Shown in pieces: positions 19,602 to 30,724 of a DNA stretch of 64,000 nucleotides. The DNA is from Eubacterium multiforme (GTDB lineage: Bacteria; Bacillota; Clostridia; Clostridiales; Clostridiaceae), in contig NZ_JAUSUF010000002.1 in the NCBI RefSeq assembly GCF_030813415.1, positions 62,001 through 126,000 on the forward strand. The letters run 5' to 3'. Position 1 is the stretch's first letter. Each line of letters begins with the position of its first letter. The position numbers were made by a program, and so were the translations under genes. The notes under the pieces were generated by a model. The model searched no databases. It was not told where the DNA came from and was given only the letters and a program-made list of their open reading frames with translations.

Positions 19602-20531
19602 ATGAAAGTATTTAATAAAGATAATTTAGATAAAAATGATGAATATTACGTTGCACTTGGCAGTTTTGATGGACTTCATAAAGGACATTTATCACTAATT
19701 CACAAGTGTATAGAACTTTCAAAAAAAGATAATTGTAAAAGTATGGTTTTCACCTTTAGTAATCATCCAAGAACTGTAATAAATCCAAATGCTAAAATGA
19801 AATATTTAATGAATAATAAAGAAAAATTAGATATTTTAAAAAAAGAGGGGATAGACAAAGTTGTTCTTAAAGAATTTAATAAGGAATTTATGGAGCTATC
19901 ACCAGAAGGTTTTATAAGAAAACTTTGCAGTGATTATAAGATTAAAGGAATTGTAGTTGGATTTAATTATAGATTTGGACATAAAAATTTAGGAGATATA
20001 AATCTTTTAAAAGAATTTTCATCAAAGTACAATTATAAATTAGAAGTTATAAGTCCATTGCTATTTAAAAATGATGTTATAAGTAGTACTAGAATTAGAA
20101 ATGCATTAAGTGATGGAGAAGTTAGTGAAGCAAATAAAATGCTTACTAGACCATATAGTCTTACTGGAATAGTAGAACATGGAAAGAATATTGGAAGAAC
20201 ATTAATTGGGTTTCCTACTGCTAATTTAAAAGTTTTAGATGAAAAAATTATACCAGCAAAAGGTGTATATTATACTAATGTTAAATGGAAAAATAATATT
20301 TATAAAGGTATAACATCAGTTGGAAGTAATCCAACAGTTAATGGTAATAAATTAACTATTGAAACATTTATATTAGATTTTGATAATGATATTTATGATG
20401 ATGAAATAAGTATATATTTTATAGATAAAATTAGAAATGAAAAGAAATTTAATTCTATTGACTGCTTAAAAGAGCAGCTTAAAGAAGATGAAAAATATGC
20501 AAGATCAAAAGAATTAGCTGTTATTATATAA
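19602..20531 (+). CDS. ribF: Bifunctional riboflavin kinase / FAD synthetase
   Basis: RibF phosphorylates riboflavin to FMN and adenylates FMN to FAD. The 309-aa protein has the N-terminal nucleotidyltransferase domain with ALGSFDGLHKGHLSLI and the ISSTRIRNALSDG motif (~residue 163), then the C-terminal kinase domain beginning LTGIVEHGKNIGRTLIGFPTAN. No FMN riboswitch precedes it, in line with its position inside the infB operon. Confidence 0.95.
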   Translation: MKVFNKDNLDKNDEYYVALGSFDGLHKGHLSLIHKCIELSKKDNCKSMVFTFSNHPRTVINPNAKMKYLMNNKEKLDILKKEGIDKVVLKEFNKEFMELSPEGFIRKLCSDYKIKGIVVGFNYRFGHKNLGDINLLKEFSSKYNYKLEVISPLLFKNDVISSTRIRNALSDGEVSEANKMLTRPYSLTGIVEHGKNIGRTLIGFPTANLKVLDEKIIPAKGVYYTNVKWKNNIYKGITSVGSNPTVNGNKLTIETFILDFDNDIYDDEISIYFIDKIRNEKKFNSIDCLKEQLKEDEKYARSKELAVII

Positions 20532-20537
20532 ATATTA

Positions 20538-20566
20538 TTTACAATACTATATTGTTTTGTTATAAT
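20538..20566 (+). promoter_or_regulatory. Sigma-A-type promoter of rpsO
   Basis: TTTACA (20538-20543) and a perfect TATAAT (20561-20566) are spaced by 17 bp. Transcription would begin near 20573, leaving a structured ~75-nt leader in front of rpsO. Confidence 0.75.
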
Positions 20567-20577
20567 AATAGCGGAAA

Positions 20578-20624
20578 CCTAGTCCTATGTTATGAGGTGC
20601 CATCTCATTACATGGAGCTAAGGG
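20578..20624 (+). promoter_or_regulatory. Structured 5' leader of rpsO (probable S15 autoregulatory site)
   Basis: A long imperfect hairpin is visible: ATGTTATGAG opposes CTCATTACAT (one T-T mismatch) and is extended by CCTAGTCC against GGAGCTAAGG. It fills the leader between the rpsO promoter and its ribosome binding site. S15 is known to repress its own mRNA in several bacteria through such leaders; that this one binds S15 is inferred. Confidence 0.5.
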
Positions 20625-20648
20625 GATATTTTACACGGAGGTGCACTT

Positions 20649-20912
20649 ATGGATAAGGCAAGAAAGCAAGAAATAATTAAAGAATTTGGAAGAAGTGAAC
20701 AAGATACAGGATCAGCAGAGGTTCAAATCGCATTATTAAGCGAAAGAATTAATGAATTAACTGAACATTTAAAAGTTCACAAGAAAGACCACCACTCAAG
20801 AAGAGGACTATTAATGATGGTTGGACAAAGAAGAGGTCTTCTAAATTATTTAGCAAAGCAAGATATCGAAAGATATAGAGCTATAATCAAAAAATTAGGT
20901 TTAAGAAGATAG
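20649..20912 (+). CDS. rpsO: 30S ribosomal protein S15
   Basis: The 87-aa protein is full length for S15, a primary 16S rRNA binder that also contacts 23S rRNA in bridge B4. Diagnostic segments are [39 protein letters not shown] and the terminal KKLGLRR. ACGGAGGTG precedes the ATG. rpsO-pnp is a conserved pair. Confidence 0.97.
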   Translation: MDKARKQEIIKEFGRSEQDTGSAEVQIALLSERINELTEHLKVHKKDHHSRRGLLMMVGQRRGLLNYLAKQDIERYRAIIKKLGLRR

Positions 20913-20915
20913 CTT

Positions 20916-20944
20916 AGAGCGGGTAAAACCGCTCTATTATTTTA
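20916..20944 (+). terminator. Terminator between rpsO and pnp
   Basis: AGAGCGG pairs with CCGCTCT around a GTAAAA loop and is followed by a T-rich but interrupted tract (ATTATTTT). It is probably leaky, allowing some read-through into pnp. Confidence 0.75.
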
Positions 20945-20990
20945 AAATTATTAGCAAAATTTGTAAACAGAGACGAAAGGAGGTCCCTTT

Positions 20991-23096
20991 ATGAGGAACA
21001 CACTTAGTACAGTAGTAGCTGGAAGAGAGATGAAGGTTGAATTTGGTGGATTTGGTATGTTATCAGATGCAGCAATATTTTTTAGTTACGGTGATACTGT
21101 AATATTAACTAATGTAAACAAATCAGAGGAACCAAGAGATGGTATTGACTTCTTTCCTTTAAGCGTAGATTATGAAGAAAGATTATACGCAGTTGGTAAA
21201 ATACCAGGAGGATTTATAAAAAGAGAAGGAAGGCCATCAGAAAAGGCAATTCTTCATGGAAGAGCAGTTGATAGAACAATAAGACCACTATTCCCTAAAG
21301 GATATAGAAATGATGTTCAAGTTGTTTGCACAGTTGTTTCAGTTGAAAAAGATAACTTGCCAGAAATATTAGCAATTAATGCAGCTTCAATGGCTTTATG
21401 TTTATCAAGCATACCATATGATATTCCAGTTGCAGGAGTTCAGGTTGGTTTTATCGATGGTAAATACATTTTAAATCCAACATCAGAAGAAAGAGAAAAG
21501 AGTACTCTAGACCTTACTGTTTGTGCTACAAAAGAAAAGGTTATGATGCTTGAAGCTGGTGGAGATGAAATTCCAGAAGATACTATGATAGAAGCTATCA
21601 AATTTGGATTTGATTCATGTAAGCAAATAATAGCATTCCAAGAGGAAGCTATGGCTAAGTTTGGTAAGCAAAAAGAAGAACCAGTTCTTTTCAAAGTTGA
21701 TGAAGAAGTAGAAAAAGATGTTAAAGCTTTTGCAGGTGAAATGGTAAAAGAAGCAATGTATATCATGGATAAAGATGAAAGAAATGCTGCAATGGAAGAA
21801 GTAAATAATAAAGTATTTGCTGAATTCGAAGAAAAGCATGAAGGTAAAGAAGGAGATATAAAAGAAGTTCTTTACACAATGCAAAAGAAAGTTATAAGAA
21901 GCATGCTTTTAAATGATAAGAGAAGACCAGATGGTAGAGCTTTTGATGAAATAAGACATCTTGGTTGTGAAGTAGGACTTTTACCAAGAACTCATGGAAC
22001 AGGATTATTTACAAGAGGATTAACTCAAGTAATGACTGTTGCAACATTAGGTTCAGTTGGAGATATTCAAATTTTAGATGGTATAGATGAAGCAGAATCA
22101 AAGAGATATATGCATCACTATAATTTCCCAGCATACAGTGTTGGAGAAGTTAGACCACTTAGAGGACCTGGAAGAAGAGAAATTGGTCATGGAGCTCTTG
22201 GAGAAAAGGCACTTGCACCATTAATTCCTTCAGAGGAAGAATTCCCATATACTATAAGATTAGTTTCAGAAGTATTAAGCTCAAATGGATCAACATCACA
22301 AGCTGCAGTTTGTGGATCAACATTAGCATTATTAGATGCTGGAGTTCCAATAAAAAGACCAGCTGCTGGTATTGCAATGGGACTTATAACTTCAGAAGAT
22401 TTAAGTGAAGAAGAAGTTCTTACAGATATTCAAGGAATAGAAGATTTCTTTGGAGATATGGACTTTAAAGTTGCAGGTACTGAAAAGGGAATAACTGCAA
22501 TTCAAGTTGATACAAAACTTAAAGGGTTAAGCTTTAATGTTGTTAATACAGCAATAAAAAATGCAAGAACAGCTAGAATGACAATTTTAGAAAAAATACA
22601 TGAATGTATAGCTGAACCAAGAAAAGATGTTTCAGAATATGCACCAAAGACATCAATTATAAAAATTGATCCAGAAAAGATTAGAGATGTAATTGGAGCT
22701 GGTGGAAAGGTTATTAATAAGATAATCGAAGACACTGGAGTTAAAATTGATATAAAAGAAGATGGAACAGTATTTGTATCTTCTGTAGATCATGAAGGTG
22801 TAAATGAAGCTTTAAAAATAATTGAAGGTTTAACAAAGGAAGTAAAGGCTGGAGAAGTTTATTTAGGAAAAGTAACTAAGATAGCTACTTTTGGAGCTTT
22901 TGTTGAAATTCTTCCAAACAAAGAAGGATTAGTTCATATTTCAAAGCTTGATAAGAATAGAGTTAATAAAGTTGAAGATGTAGTTTCAGTTGGAGATGAA
23001 ATTCTTGTTAAGGTTACAGAAATAGATAATCAAGGAAGAATAAATCTTTCAAGAAAAGATGCACTTCAAGACAATGAAGAAAAAGAAGATAAGTAA
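20991..23096 (+). CDS. pnp: Polyribonucleotide nucleotidyltransferase (PNPase)
   Basis: PNPase degrades RNA 3'-5' with phosphate. The 701-aa product has two RNase PH-like halves (first with [20 protein letters not shown], second with [19 protein letters not shown] and [12 protein letters not shown]), a helical linker, a KH domain ([20 protein letters not shown], ~565) and a C-terminal S1 domain ([15 protein letters not shown]). AAAGGAGGTCC precedes the ATG. Confidence 0.97.
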   Translation: MRNTLSTVVAGREMKVEFGGFGMLSDAAIFFSYGDTVILTNVNKSEEPRDGIDFFPLSVDYEERLYAVGKIPGGFIKREGRPSEKAILHGRAVDRTIRPLFPKGYRNDVQVVCTVVSVEKDNLPEILAINAASMALCLSSIPYDIPVAGVQVGFIDGKYILNPTSEEREKSTLDLTVCATKEKVMMLEAGGDEIPEDTMIEAIKFGFDSCKQIIAFQEEAMAKFGKQKEEPVLFKVDEEVEKDVKAFAGEMVKEAMYIMDKDERNAAMEEVNNKVFAEFEEKHEGKEGDIKEVLYTMQKKVIRSMLLNDKRRPDGRAFDEIRHLGCEVGLLPRTHGTGLFTRGLTQVMTVATLGSVGDIQILDGIDEAESKRYMHHYNFPAYSVGEVRPLRGPGRREIGHGALGEKALAPLIPSEEEFPYTIRLVSEVLSSNGSTSQAAVCGSTLALLDAGVPIKRPAAGIAMGLITSEDLSEEEVLTDIQGIEDFFGDMDFKVAGTEKGITAIQVDTKLKGLSFNVVNTAIKNARTARMTILEKIHECIAEPRKDVSEYAPKTSIIKIDPEKIRDVIGAGGKVINKIIEDTGVKIDIKEDGTVFVSSVDHEGVNEALKIIEGLTKEVKAGEVYLGKVTKIATFGAFVEILPNKEGLVHISKLDKNRVNKVEDVVSVGDEILVKVTEIDNQGRINLSRKDALQDNEEKEDK

Positions 23097-23103
23097 TACT
23101 AAA

Positions 23104-23128
23104 AGGGCAATATAATTGCCTTTTTTTT
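23104..23128 (+). terminator. Intrinsic terminator after pnp
   Basis: GGCAAT pairs with ATTGCC around a very small AT loop and is followed by eight T. Confidence 0.88.
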
Positions 23129-23145
23129 ACTAAAGGGAGGCATTC

Positions 23146-24429
23146 ATGCATAAAATTTTTACACTAGAAAATGGGCTTAGAGTTGTAACAGAGAAGTTGG
23201 ATGGGGTTAATTCAGTTAGTGTAGGAGTAATGATCCAAAATGGTTCAAGAAATGAAACATTAGAACTTAATGGTATATCTCATTTTATTGAACATATGTT
23301 TTTTAAAGGTACCTATAAAAGAAATGCAAAGGAAATTGCAGAAGAAATTGAAAATGTTGGTGGCCAGATAAATGCATTTACAAGCAAAGAAGCTACCTGC
23401 TATTATATAAAAACCTTAAGTACTCATATAGACCTTTCCTTAGATGTGCTGTCAGATATGCTTTTAAATTCAAAGTTTGATGAAAATGATATGGAAAAGG
23501 AAAAGGGAGTAGTAATTGAAGAAATAAATATGAATGAAGATAATCCAGAGGAAGTATTAGATGATATACATTCAAAAGCATCCTTTGAAGAAAATTCTCT
23601 ATCATATCCTATTTTAGGAACTATAGATAAAATAAAAAACTTAAAGAGAGAAGATATTATTAATTTTATAGAAGAAAAATATACTCCATATAATTCAGTC
23701 ATATCAATATGTGGTAAATTTAATGAAGAAGAAGTTATTAAATTAATAGAAGGATTTTTTGGAAAATGGGAAAGTAAAAAGGTGTATAAACCTAAATATG
23801 AACCATCTATCATTAAATCTAACTCAGTTTTTTCAAAGAAAGAAATTGAACAGTTGCATATTGCTTTAGGACTTCAAGGTTTACCTTTTGATGATGATAA
23901 AGGATATGCTTTAGTTCTTCTTAATAATATTTTTGGCGGTGGAGCTTCATCTATTTTATTTCAAAAGGTTAGAGAAGAGTTAGGTCTTTGCTATTCAATT
24001 TATTCTTATATACAGCCATTTCAAAAAGCTGGTTTAATAAACATATATGTTGGATTAAGTAAAGAATATGCAGATAAGGCTTTAAATGTTATTAAAAGAG
24101 AGCTTGAAGAGTTTTCAAAAAATGGTATAACAGAAGAACAGTTAAAAATTAATAAAGAAAAAATAAAAGCAAATTATATTTTAGGACTAGAAAGTACTAG
24201 TTCAAAAATGTTTGCAAATGCTAAATCTTTATTATTAAGAAATAAAATTAGAACTCAAGAAGAAGTAATAGAAAAAATAGATAACATAAGTAAAGAAGAT
24301 ATTGATTATGTACTTAAAAATTGCTTTGGAAAAGGTGTTATAAATACTGCTTATGTTGGAAGTGAAATAAATAAAGACTATTTAGATTCATGTATATATA
24401 AATCAATAGAAGCTTATGATAATAAGTAA
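23146..24429 (+). CDS. M16-family zinc peptidase (YmxG/MPP-like)
   Basis: The 427-aa protein carries the inverted zinc motif HFIEHMFFKGT (H46, E49, H50) with the downstream acidic ligand region EEINMNEDNPEE, and the C-terminal half with the R/Y pair (FQKVREELGLCYSIYSY) that shapes the substrate chamber. It resembles B. subtilis YmxG/MlpA and mitochondrial processing peptidase beta. Substrate unknown. The pnp-M16-ymxH-aspartokinase neighbourhood is typical of Firmicutes. Confidence 0.9.
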   Translation: MHKIFTLENGLRVVTEKLDGVNSVSVGVMIQNGSRNETLELNGISHFIEHMFFKGTYKRNAKEIAEEIENVGGQINAFTSKEATCYYIKTLSTHIDLSLDVLSDMLLNSKFDENDMEKEKGVVIEEINMNEDNPEEVLDDIHSKASFEENSLSYPILGTIDKIKNLKREDIINFIEEKYTPYNSVISICGKFNEEEVIKLIEGFFGKWESKKVYKPKYEPSIIKSNSVFSKKEIEQLHIALGLQGLPFDDDKGYALVLLNNIFGGGASSILFQKVREELGLCYSIYSYIQPFQKAGLINIYVGLSKEYADKALNVIKRELEEFSKNGITEEQLKINKEKIKANYILGLESTSSKMFANAKSLLLRNKIRTQEEVIEKIDNISKEDIDYVLKNCFGKGVINTAYVGSEINKDYLDSCIYKSIEAYDNK

Positions 24430-24490
24430 TAAAACTCCTTGCTAACTCATATTATATTTTATCTATAAAAGTTAGGAAGGATGTGTTTAT

Positions 24491-24781
24491 ATGTATGTTC
24501 AAGGTGAAAAAAATATAAAGTATCTTAGTGAACTTGAAAAATATGAACTTATAAATATTAATGATGGGGAGAAGTATGATTGCTTGCAAAACAATGATTT
24601 AGTAATAGATGATGAAGGAAATATAAGATATCTTCTAATTGATACTTCTTCTTCAAAATTTAGTATTTTTGGGGGAGCTAGAGAGATACTTGAAATAGAT
24701 TGGAATGCAGTTCAAAAAGTTGGAGCAAAAACAATAATACTAGATGCTGATGAAAAGAGCATAAAAAGAGCAAAGGTATGA
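24491..24781 (+). CDS. YlmC/YmxH-family PRC-barrel protein (sporulation-associated)
   Basis: A 96-aa protein with the PRC-barrel pattern DLVIDDEGNIRYLLIDTSSS followed by IFGGAREILEIDWNAVQKVGAKTIIL. The YlmC/YmxH family is conserved in endospore formers; the molecular role is not established. The ATG used is preceded by AGGAAGGATG. It is 19 bp before the aspartokinase gene. Confidence 0.82.
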   Translation: MYVQGEKNIKYLSELEKYELININDGEKYDCLQNNDLVIDDEGNIRYLLIDTSSSKFSIFGGAREILEIDWNAVQKVGAKTIILDADEKSIKRAKV

Positions 24782-24800
24782 TTTTTAAGGGGGAAAGGCA

Positions 24801-26000
24801 ATGAAAATTGTAGTACAAAAATTTGGTGGCACATCTGTATCTACAAAAGAGAGAAGACAGAAAGTAATTGAAAAAGTAAAAAATGCTATTGAAGAAGGAC
24901 TTTCTCCTGTTGTTGTTGTATCAGCAATGGGAAGATATGGAGAACCATATGCAACAGATACCCTTCTTTCATTAGTTGGAGATAAATTTAAAGGAAAAAA
25001 TAAATTAGCATCAGATCTTTTAATGTGTTGTGGAGAAATAATAAGTTCAGTAGTTATGAGCAATGATTTATTTGATGAAGGTATAGACTCACTTCCATTA
25101 ACTGGAGGTCAAGCTGGAATAAAAACTGATAGTGTTTTTACAAATGCAAAACATTTAGAAGTTAATCCTAAACAAATTTTAGATGCTGTAGCTAAAGGAA
25201 AAGTTCCTGTAGTAACAGGTTTTCAAGGAATGAATGAAGATGGATTCTTTACAACTCTTGGAAGAGGCGGAAGTGATACAAGTGCAGCTATATTAGGAGT
25301 TGCATTAAATGCAGAAAGAATAGAAATATATACTGATGTTGATGGAATTATGACAGCAGACCCAAGAATAGTAGAGGATGCATCATTAATAAATGTTATT
25401 AGTTATAATGAAGTTTTCCAACTTGCAGAACAGGGAGCTAAAGTAATTCATCCAAAGGCTGTAGATATTGCAATGAAGAGTAACGTACCACTTTTCATAA
25501 AAAATACAATGAGTGATGCAAAGGGAACATTAATTAATAATAATGGTGATATTAATAATGGTAAGATAATTTCAGGTATAACTCATCAAAATAATAGAAT
25601 ACAAGTTAAAATTAAAGCAGATGAAAATGCAAATAATGAAAAATATAGAGACTTATTAAGTTTACTTGCTGCAAATAAAATAAGTTTAGATTTAATAAAT
25701 ATTTTCCCAGATCAACAAATCTTTACAATTGGAGAAGATAAGAAAAAGGATTTAGAAAATATATTAAATGCAATTAATATAAAATATTCATTAATAGAAA
25801 ATTGTAGTCAAATAGCACTAATAGGTTCTAAGATGAAAGGAATACCTGGTGTTATAGCAAGTATAGTAAAAACATTAAATGATAATAACATTGAGGTTTT
25901 ACAAACAGCAGATTCACATATGACTATATGGTGTCTAATACATTCAGATAATGTTAAAGAAGCTATAAATTCTTTACATAAGTCATTTGAATTATCATAA
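24801..26000 (+). CDS. Aspartate kinase
   Basis: The enzyme phosphorylates aspartate, the first step toward lysine, threonine, methionine and diaminopimelate. The 399-aa product has KFGGTSVST at the N-terminus, TGGQAGIKTDSVF, the GRGGSDTSAAILG motif and the TDVDGIMTADPRIV segment, then two C-terminal ACT domains for allosteric control. The location and the ACT layout resemble B. subtilis DapG. No lysine riboswitch or T-box precedes it. Confidence 0.93.
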   Translation: MKIVVQKFGGTSVSTKERRQKVIEKVKNAIEEGLSPVVVVSAMGRYGEPYATDTLLSLVGDKFKGKNKLASDLLMCCGEIISSVVMSNDLFDEGIDSLPLTGGQAGIKTDSVFTNAKHLEVNPKQILDAVAKGKVPVVTGFQGMNEDGFFTTLGRGGSDTSAAILGVALNAERIEIYTDVDGIMTADPRIVEDASLINVISYNEVFQLAEQGAKVIHPKAVDIAMKSNVPLFIKNTMSDAKGTLINNNGDINNGKIISGITHQNNRIQVKIKADENANNEKYRDLLSLLAANKISLDLINIFPDQQIFTIGEDKKKDLENILNAINIKYSLIENCSQIALIGSKMKGIPGVIASIVKTLNDNNIEVLQTADSHMTIWCLIHSDNVKEAINSLHKSFELS

Positions 26001-26003
26001 TTT

Positions 26004-26030
26004 AAAATATACATTATATAAGTATATTTT
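26004..26030 (+). terminator. AT-rich hairpin after aspartate kinase, possible terminator
   Basis: AAAATATAC pairs perfectly with GTATATTTT around a 9-nt loop. The stem has almost no GC and the T-run is part of the stem, so activity is uncertain. Confidence 0.4.
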
Positions 26031-26072
26031 AAAGGCTCCTGTACAAAATAAAAATGTATAGGAGGAATGTTT

Positions 26073-26777
26073 ATGAATATAAGTTTTTTAAATAATGAAA
26101 ATGATAATGATGAAAAAGAAAAATTAGATAAAAATGTTGAGGCTATTAAGGAATTTGGAAATACAGGAGTAATTAATCCAAATGAAAGGATTAGAGTTTT
26201 ACCTATTATAGGGCAGATTGAAGGGCATATAGTTTCTCCAGCCCAAAATAAAGCTACAAAGTATGAGCATGTAATACCACAGCTTATTGAAATGGAGCAA
26301 AATGAAAATGTTAAAGGTGTACTAATTGTTTTAAATACTGTTGGAGGAGATGTGGAAGCTGGACTTGGTATTGCAGAAATGATAAATTCTCTATCAAAAC
26401 CAACTGTATCTATAGTTATAGGTGGAGGACACTCTATAGGAGTTCCCCTTGCAACTTCATCTAAATATTCATTTATAACACCATCTGCAACTATGATTGT
26501 GCATCCAATTAGAATGAATGGATTTATAATTGGGGTATCACAAACTTTTGAATATTTAAAAAAGATGCAGGAGAGAATAAATGAATTTATAATTAGAACT
26601 TCTAAAATCAAAAAGGATGAACTTGAAAAACTTTTAAGACAACAGGGAGAACTACTAAATGATGTTGGTACAATTTTAATTGGAAATGGAGCAGTAGAAT
26701 GTGGCTTAATAAATGAAGTAGGTGGACTTAAAGAGGCTATTTCAAAACTAAATTCTTTAATAGATGAAGAAAAATAA
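26073..26777 (+). CDS. tepA: ClpP-fold protease, TepA/YmfB type
   Basis: The 234-aa product has the crotonase/ClpP fold motifs: VLNTVGGDVEAGLGIAEMI, the oxyanion/serine region VIGGGHSIGVPLATSSKY and the histidine region MIVHPIRMNG. This is the TepA subgroup (translocation-enhancing protein, YmfB) rather than housekeeping ClpP. The ATG at 26073 lies 7 bp after GGAGG; an ATG at 26067 is too close to that site. It is usually found directly before ftsK/spoIIIE, as here. Confidence 0.85.
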   Translation: MNISFLNNENDNDEKEKLDKNVEAIKEFGNTGVINPNERIRVLPIIGQIEGHIVSPAQNKATKYEHVIPQLIEMEQNENVKGVLIVLNTVGGDVEAGLGIAEMINSLSKPTVSIVIGGGHSIGVPLATSSKYSFITPSATMIVHPIRMNGFIIGVSQTFEYLKKMQERINEFIIRTSKIKKDELEKLLRQQGELLNDVGTILIGNGAVECGLINEVGGLKEAISKLNSLIDEEK

Positions 26778-26800
26778 TATTATAGTATTATTAAATTATA

Positions 26801-26832
26801 AATCAGCTGTAAATGCTTTATAGCTGATTTTG
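26801..26832 (+). terminator. Terminator-like hairpin after tepA
   Basis: AATCAGCT pairs with AGCTGATT around a 13-nt loop, followed by TTTG. The T-run is short. Confidence 0.6.
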
Positions 26833-26892
26833 TTATGTTATAAAAGGAATTTTAGTATGTTTGTAGAAAATAATAAAGTGAGGTGATTGTTT

Positions 26893-29280
26893 TTGAGCAG
26901 AGCTAAGAAAAAAAGTAGAAGAAAAAATAATAAAAGTAATAAAAATACCGACATACGTGGAATAGTTTATATTGCAGTCGGTATATTATTATCTGTAGCT
27001 ATATATACAGATTTCATAGGAGCATTATCAAAGATTTCTCAAAGATTATCTCATTTTCTAATAGGAGTTGGAGCATATATATTACCAATATACTTATTAT
27101 ATTTAGGATATGAATATATAAAATCTAAAGGTAAAATTTCTTTAAATAAAAATTTTTATGGAATAACTATATATTCAGTAATAATAATATTAATATGTTC
27201 AACTATATACATTCAAAGGCTTAATGGAATGGACTCTTTTAGTGATGGAATTAAAGATATATTAGATATGAAATCTACTTTAAATGGAGGAGTAATAGGT
27301 TATGTTATATCTTACCCTTTATTTAAATTTGTTGGAAGTGTAGGGTCATATATTATTTATGTAGCACTTATTGGAATAGCAACTATTCTTACATTTGATA
27401 TTACACTTTATGATTTAGGCGTTAGTGTTAAAAATAAAAGTAAGGAAATTAAAAAATCTAGAAAAAAAGAAAGAGATCTAGAAGATGATTATATAGATGA
27501 TACATTTATAAAAGTAGTTGAAAAAAATGAAGAGAAAAATGTAGATAAAAAAGAATTTTTAAATGGAGTAAATAATAAAATTAAAATACTAGATTTTATG
27601 AAAAATTCATCTTTAGATGATGAAAATAGTGATGATTTATATAAAAATGAAGAGGCTGATCCATATTTAGAAGAAAAAGAGGAAATTATAAACCCTGTAC
27701 CAAAGGTGCCTATTCAAAAGCAAAGTATAAAATCTAATAAAGAAAAATTAGAAAATTCAGTTAAAGCTGTAGTTCACGATGAAATTGAAAATAGTATTTT
27801 AGAAGGAAAAGAAGAGGAAAAAACACAATATGTTTATCCAGACACTGCTCTTCTTAATATTAATAGTGGCACAAAATTAAATAGTAATGATAAACAAGAA
27901 TTAATAGATAGTGCAAATAAATTATCAGAAACACTAGGAAGTTTTGGGGTAGATGCAAAGGTTACTCAAGTTACTAAGGGACCTTCAGTAACAAGATTTG
28001 AACTTCAGCCAAGTCCTGGAGTTAAGGTAAGTAAAATAGTAAATCTTTCTGATGATATAGCATTAGGTCTTGCTGCCTCAGGAGTTAGAATAGAGGCTCC
28101 AATACCAGGAAAGGCAGCTGTTGGGATAGAAGTTCCAAATAGGGAACAGACTCCTGTTTTTTTACGAGAAGTTTTAGAATCTCAGGAGTTTTTAAATACT
28201 AATAAAAAATTAGCCTTTGCTTTAGGAAAGGATATAGGAGGGCAATGTGTTGTTGGTGATTTAAGTAAAATGCCACATACATTAATAGCTGGTGCAACAG
28301 GTTCTGGTAAGAGTGTATGTATAAATACATTAATTATAAGTTTACTTTATAAATATTCTCCAGATGAAGTTAAACTTTTAATGGTGGACCCAAAGGTAGT
28401 TGAGTTAAGTGTATATAATGGAATACCTCACCTTTTAATACCAGTTGTAACAGATCCTAAAAAAGCAGCAGGAGCCCTTAATTGGGCTGTAAATGAAATG
28501 ACTAGAAGGTATAAGCTTTTTGCAGATTCAGGCGCAAGAAATATTGATTCATATAATGCCCTTTATGATAAAGGAACAATTGAAGAAAAATTACCATATA
28601 TCGTTATTATTGTTGATGAGCTTGCAGATCTTATGATGGTTTGTCCAAATGATGTGGAAGATTATATAGGAAGATTAGCTCAAATGGCAAGAGCCGCTGG
28701 AATGCATTTAGTTATAGCAACTCAAAGACCATCAGTTGATGTAGTTACAGGAGTAATTAAAGCTAATATACCATCTAGAATATCCTTTGCTGTTTCCTCT
28801 CAAATAGATTCTAGAACAATATTAGATAGTGGAGGAGCAGAAAAACTTTTAGGAAAAGGTGATATGCTTTATTATCCAGTTGGAGAAAGTAAACCTCTTA
28901 GAGTTCAAGGATGTTTTATTTCAGAAGAGGAAGTTGAAAAAGTTGTTGACTTTATAAAAAATAAAGAGGATGAAGTTGTTTATAAAGAAGATATTATAGA
29001 ACATATTAATAATGAAGCTGAAGGAACAAGTTCTAACTTACAAGGGGATGATGTAGATGAACTTTTAGATGAAGCTATTAATATAGTTGTAGATTATGGA
29101 CAAGCATCAACATCATTTTTACAAAGAAGATTAAGAATTGGATTTAATAGAGCAGCTAGAATAATGGATGATTTAGAAAATAGGGGTATAATATCTCCTA
29201 AAGATGGAAGCAGACCAAGACAGGTGTTAATTACAAAAAATGATTTAGTAGGAACAAATAATACAGAAGATAATATTTAA
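26893..29280 (+). CDS. ftsK: FtsK/SpoIIIE-family DNA translocase
   Basis: These hexameric ATPases pump chromosomal DNA through the division or sporulation septum. The 795-aa product has a very basic N-terminus, four membrane helices (~20-170), an acidic linker, an alpha domain, the motor with Walker A GATGSGKS (~467) and Walker [12 protein letters not shown], and a C-terminal gamma winged helix ([20 protein letters not shown]) that reads polarity sequences. The TTG at 26893 has AGGTGAT 6 bp upstream; a TTG at 26887 overlaps that site. FtsK and SpoIIIE roles cannot be separated by sequence alone. Confidence 0.93.
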   Translation: MSRAKKKSRRKNNKSNKNTDIRGIVYIAVGILLSVAIYTDFIGALSKISQRLSHFLIGVGAYILPIYLLYLGYEYIKSKGKISLNKNFYGITIYSVIIILICSTIYIQRLNGMDSFSDGIKDILDMKSTLNGGVIGYVISYPLFKFVGSVGSYIIYVALIGIATILTFDITLYDLGVSVKNKSKEIKKSRKKERDLEDDYIDDTFIKVVEKNEEKNVDKKEFLNGVNNKIKILDFMKNSSLDDENSDDLYKNEEADPYLEEKEEIINPVPKVPIQKQSIKSNKEKLENSVKAVVHDEIENSILEGKEEEKTQYVYPDTALLNINSGTKLNSNDKQELIDSANKLSETLGSFGVDAKVTQVTKGPSVTRFELQPSPGVKVSKIVNLSDDIALGLAASGVRIEAPIPGKAAVGIEVPNREQTPVFLREVLESQEFLNTNKKLAFALGKDIGGQCVVGDLSKMPHTLIAGATGSGKSVCINTLIISLLYKYSPDEVKLLMVDPKVVELSVYNGIPHLLIPVVTDPKKAAGALNWAVNEMTRRYKLFADSGARNIDSYNALYDKGTIEEKLPYIVIIVDELADLMMVCPNDVEDYIGRLAQMARAAGMHLVIATQRPSVDVVTGVIKANIPSRISFAVSSQIDSRTILDSGGAEKLLGKGDMLYYPVGESKPLRVQGCFISEEEVEKVVDFIKNKEDEVVYKEDIIEHINNEAEGTSSNLQGDDVDELLDEAINIVVDYGQASTSFLQRRLRIGFNRAARIMDDLENRGIISPKDGSRPRQVLITKNDLVGTNNTEDNI

Positions 29281-29377
29281 ATAGATGTAAATAAATTTTA
29301 TCTTGTAATAGAATAAAAACAGTTATAAAATATTTAGGTATGAAAGTATTTTTTTAAAACATAGGAGGAAAAAAGTT

Positions 29378-30724
29378 TTGGCAAAATATAAAGTAGGAAT
29401 GGTTAGCTTAGGATGCGACAAAAATAGAGTAGATTCTGAGATAATGCTTGGAGTAATGAACAAAGAATATGAAATAACAAACAATCCAAAAGAAGCAGAT
29501 ATAATTATAGTTAATACTTGTGGTTTTATTGAAAAAGCAAAGCAAGAGTCAATTGATACTATTTTAGAAATGGCAAAGTACAAGACAGAAAATAATTGTA
29601 AATTATTAATTGCAACTGGTTGTTTAACTCAAAGGTATGGTAAGGAACTTCAGGATTTAATGCCTGAGATAGATATAATGCTTGGAGTAAATGATTATAC
29701 TAAAATAGATAAATTAATAAAAGAATTTATAACAAAAGAAAATATTGAAAATAAATTTACAGAAGTAAATTATTCAGATGAAAATATAAATGAAGGTGAA
29801 AGAGTACTTACAACAGATAGTGGTACTGCATATATAAGAATAGCAGAAGGTTGTAATAATTTCTGTACTTACTGTATAATTCCTAAAATAAGAGGAAAAT
29901 TTAGAAGTAGAGAAATGGAAAGCATCTTAAAAGAAGCAGAAGATTTAGCTAAAAAAGGAATTAAAGAAATAATATTAATAGCCCAAGACACAACTCTTTA
30001 TGGTAGTGATTTATATGGAAAGAAGAGTCTTCATATCCTCCTACATAAATTATCAATGATAGACGGAATTAAGTGGATTAGAGTTTTATATTGTTATCCA
30101 GAAGAAATATATGATGAACTTATTAAAGAGATGGCAAATAATGATAAAGTATTAAAGTATTTAGATCTTCCAATTCAACATATAAGTAATAATATATTAA
30201 AACTTATGGGAAGAAAAACAACAAAAGAAGATATAATAAATAAAATTAATAAATTAAGAGAAGAAATGCCTGAAATAGCATTAAGAACATCATTAATAGT
30301 AGGATTTCCAAATGAAACAGAAGAAGACTTTAATGAACTTAAAGAATTCTTAAAGGAATATAAACTAGAAAAGGTTGGAGTGTTTAAATATTCTAGGGAA
30401 GAAGGAACGCCAGCTGCCAAAATGGAAGGACAAATTTTAGAAAACATAAAGGATTTAAGAGAAAATGAACTTATGTTAATTCAAAGAGAAGTTTCAAAAG
30501 AAATAAATAGTTTGAAAATAGGTAAGATATATGATATTCTTGTTGAAGGATATAATGGTGAATATTACTATGGAAGAAATTATGAAATGGCACCTGAAAT
30601 AGATGGAAATGTATTCTTCAAAAAACATTGCAAGGTTAATAATGGAGATATTGTTACAGTTAAAGTTTTAGAGAATACAGAGTATGATTTAATAGGAGTT
30701 GGTATATGTGAATCTTGCAAATAA
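29378..30724 (+). CDS. rimO: Ribosomal protein S12 methylthiotransferase
   Basis: RimO is a radical-SAM enzyme that adds a methylthio group to an Asp of S12. The 448-aa protein has the N-terminal cluster cysteines ([36 protein letters not shown]), the radical-SAM CxxxCxxC in [17 protein letters not shown], and a C-terminal TRAM domain. The start is TTG with AGGAGG upstream. The 3' end overlaps pgsA by 17 bp, which suggests coupling. Confidence 0.94.
   Translation: MAKYKVGMVSLGCDKNRVDSEIMLGVMNKEYEITNNPKEADIIIVNTCGFIEKAKQESIDTILEMAKYKTENNCKLLIATGCLTQRYGKELQDLMPEIDIMLGVNDYTKIDKLIKEFITKENIENKFTEVNYSDENINEGERVLTTDSGTAYIRIAEGCNNFCTYCIIPKIRGKFRSREMESILKEAEDLAKKGIKEIILIAQDTTLYGSDLYGKKSLHILLHKLSMIDGIKWIRVLYCYPEEIYDELIKEMANNDKVLKYLDLPIQHISNNILKLMGRKTTKEDIINKINKLREEMPEIALRTSLIVGFPNETEEDFNELKEFLKEYKLEKVGVFKYSREEGTPAAKMEGQILENIKDLRENELMLIQREVSKEINSLKIGKIYDILVEGYNGEYYYGRNYEMAPEIDGNVFFKKHCKVNNGDIVTVKVLENTEYDLIGVGICESCK

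Noticed and set aside
25808-26611. Long minus-strand ORF (267 codons) over aspartate kinase and tepA
   Set aside because: It is an antisense shadow of two clear genes, with no binding site and no recognisable protein motif.
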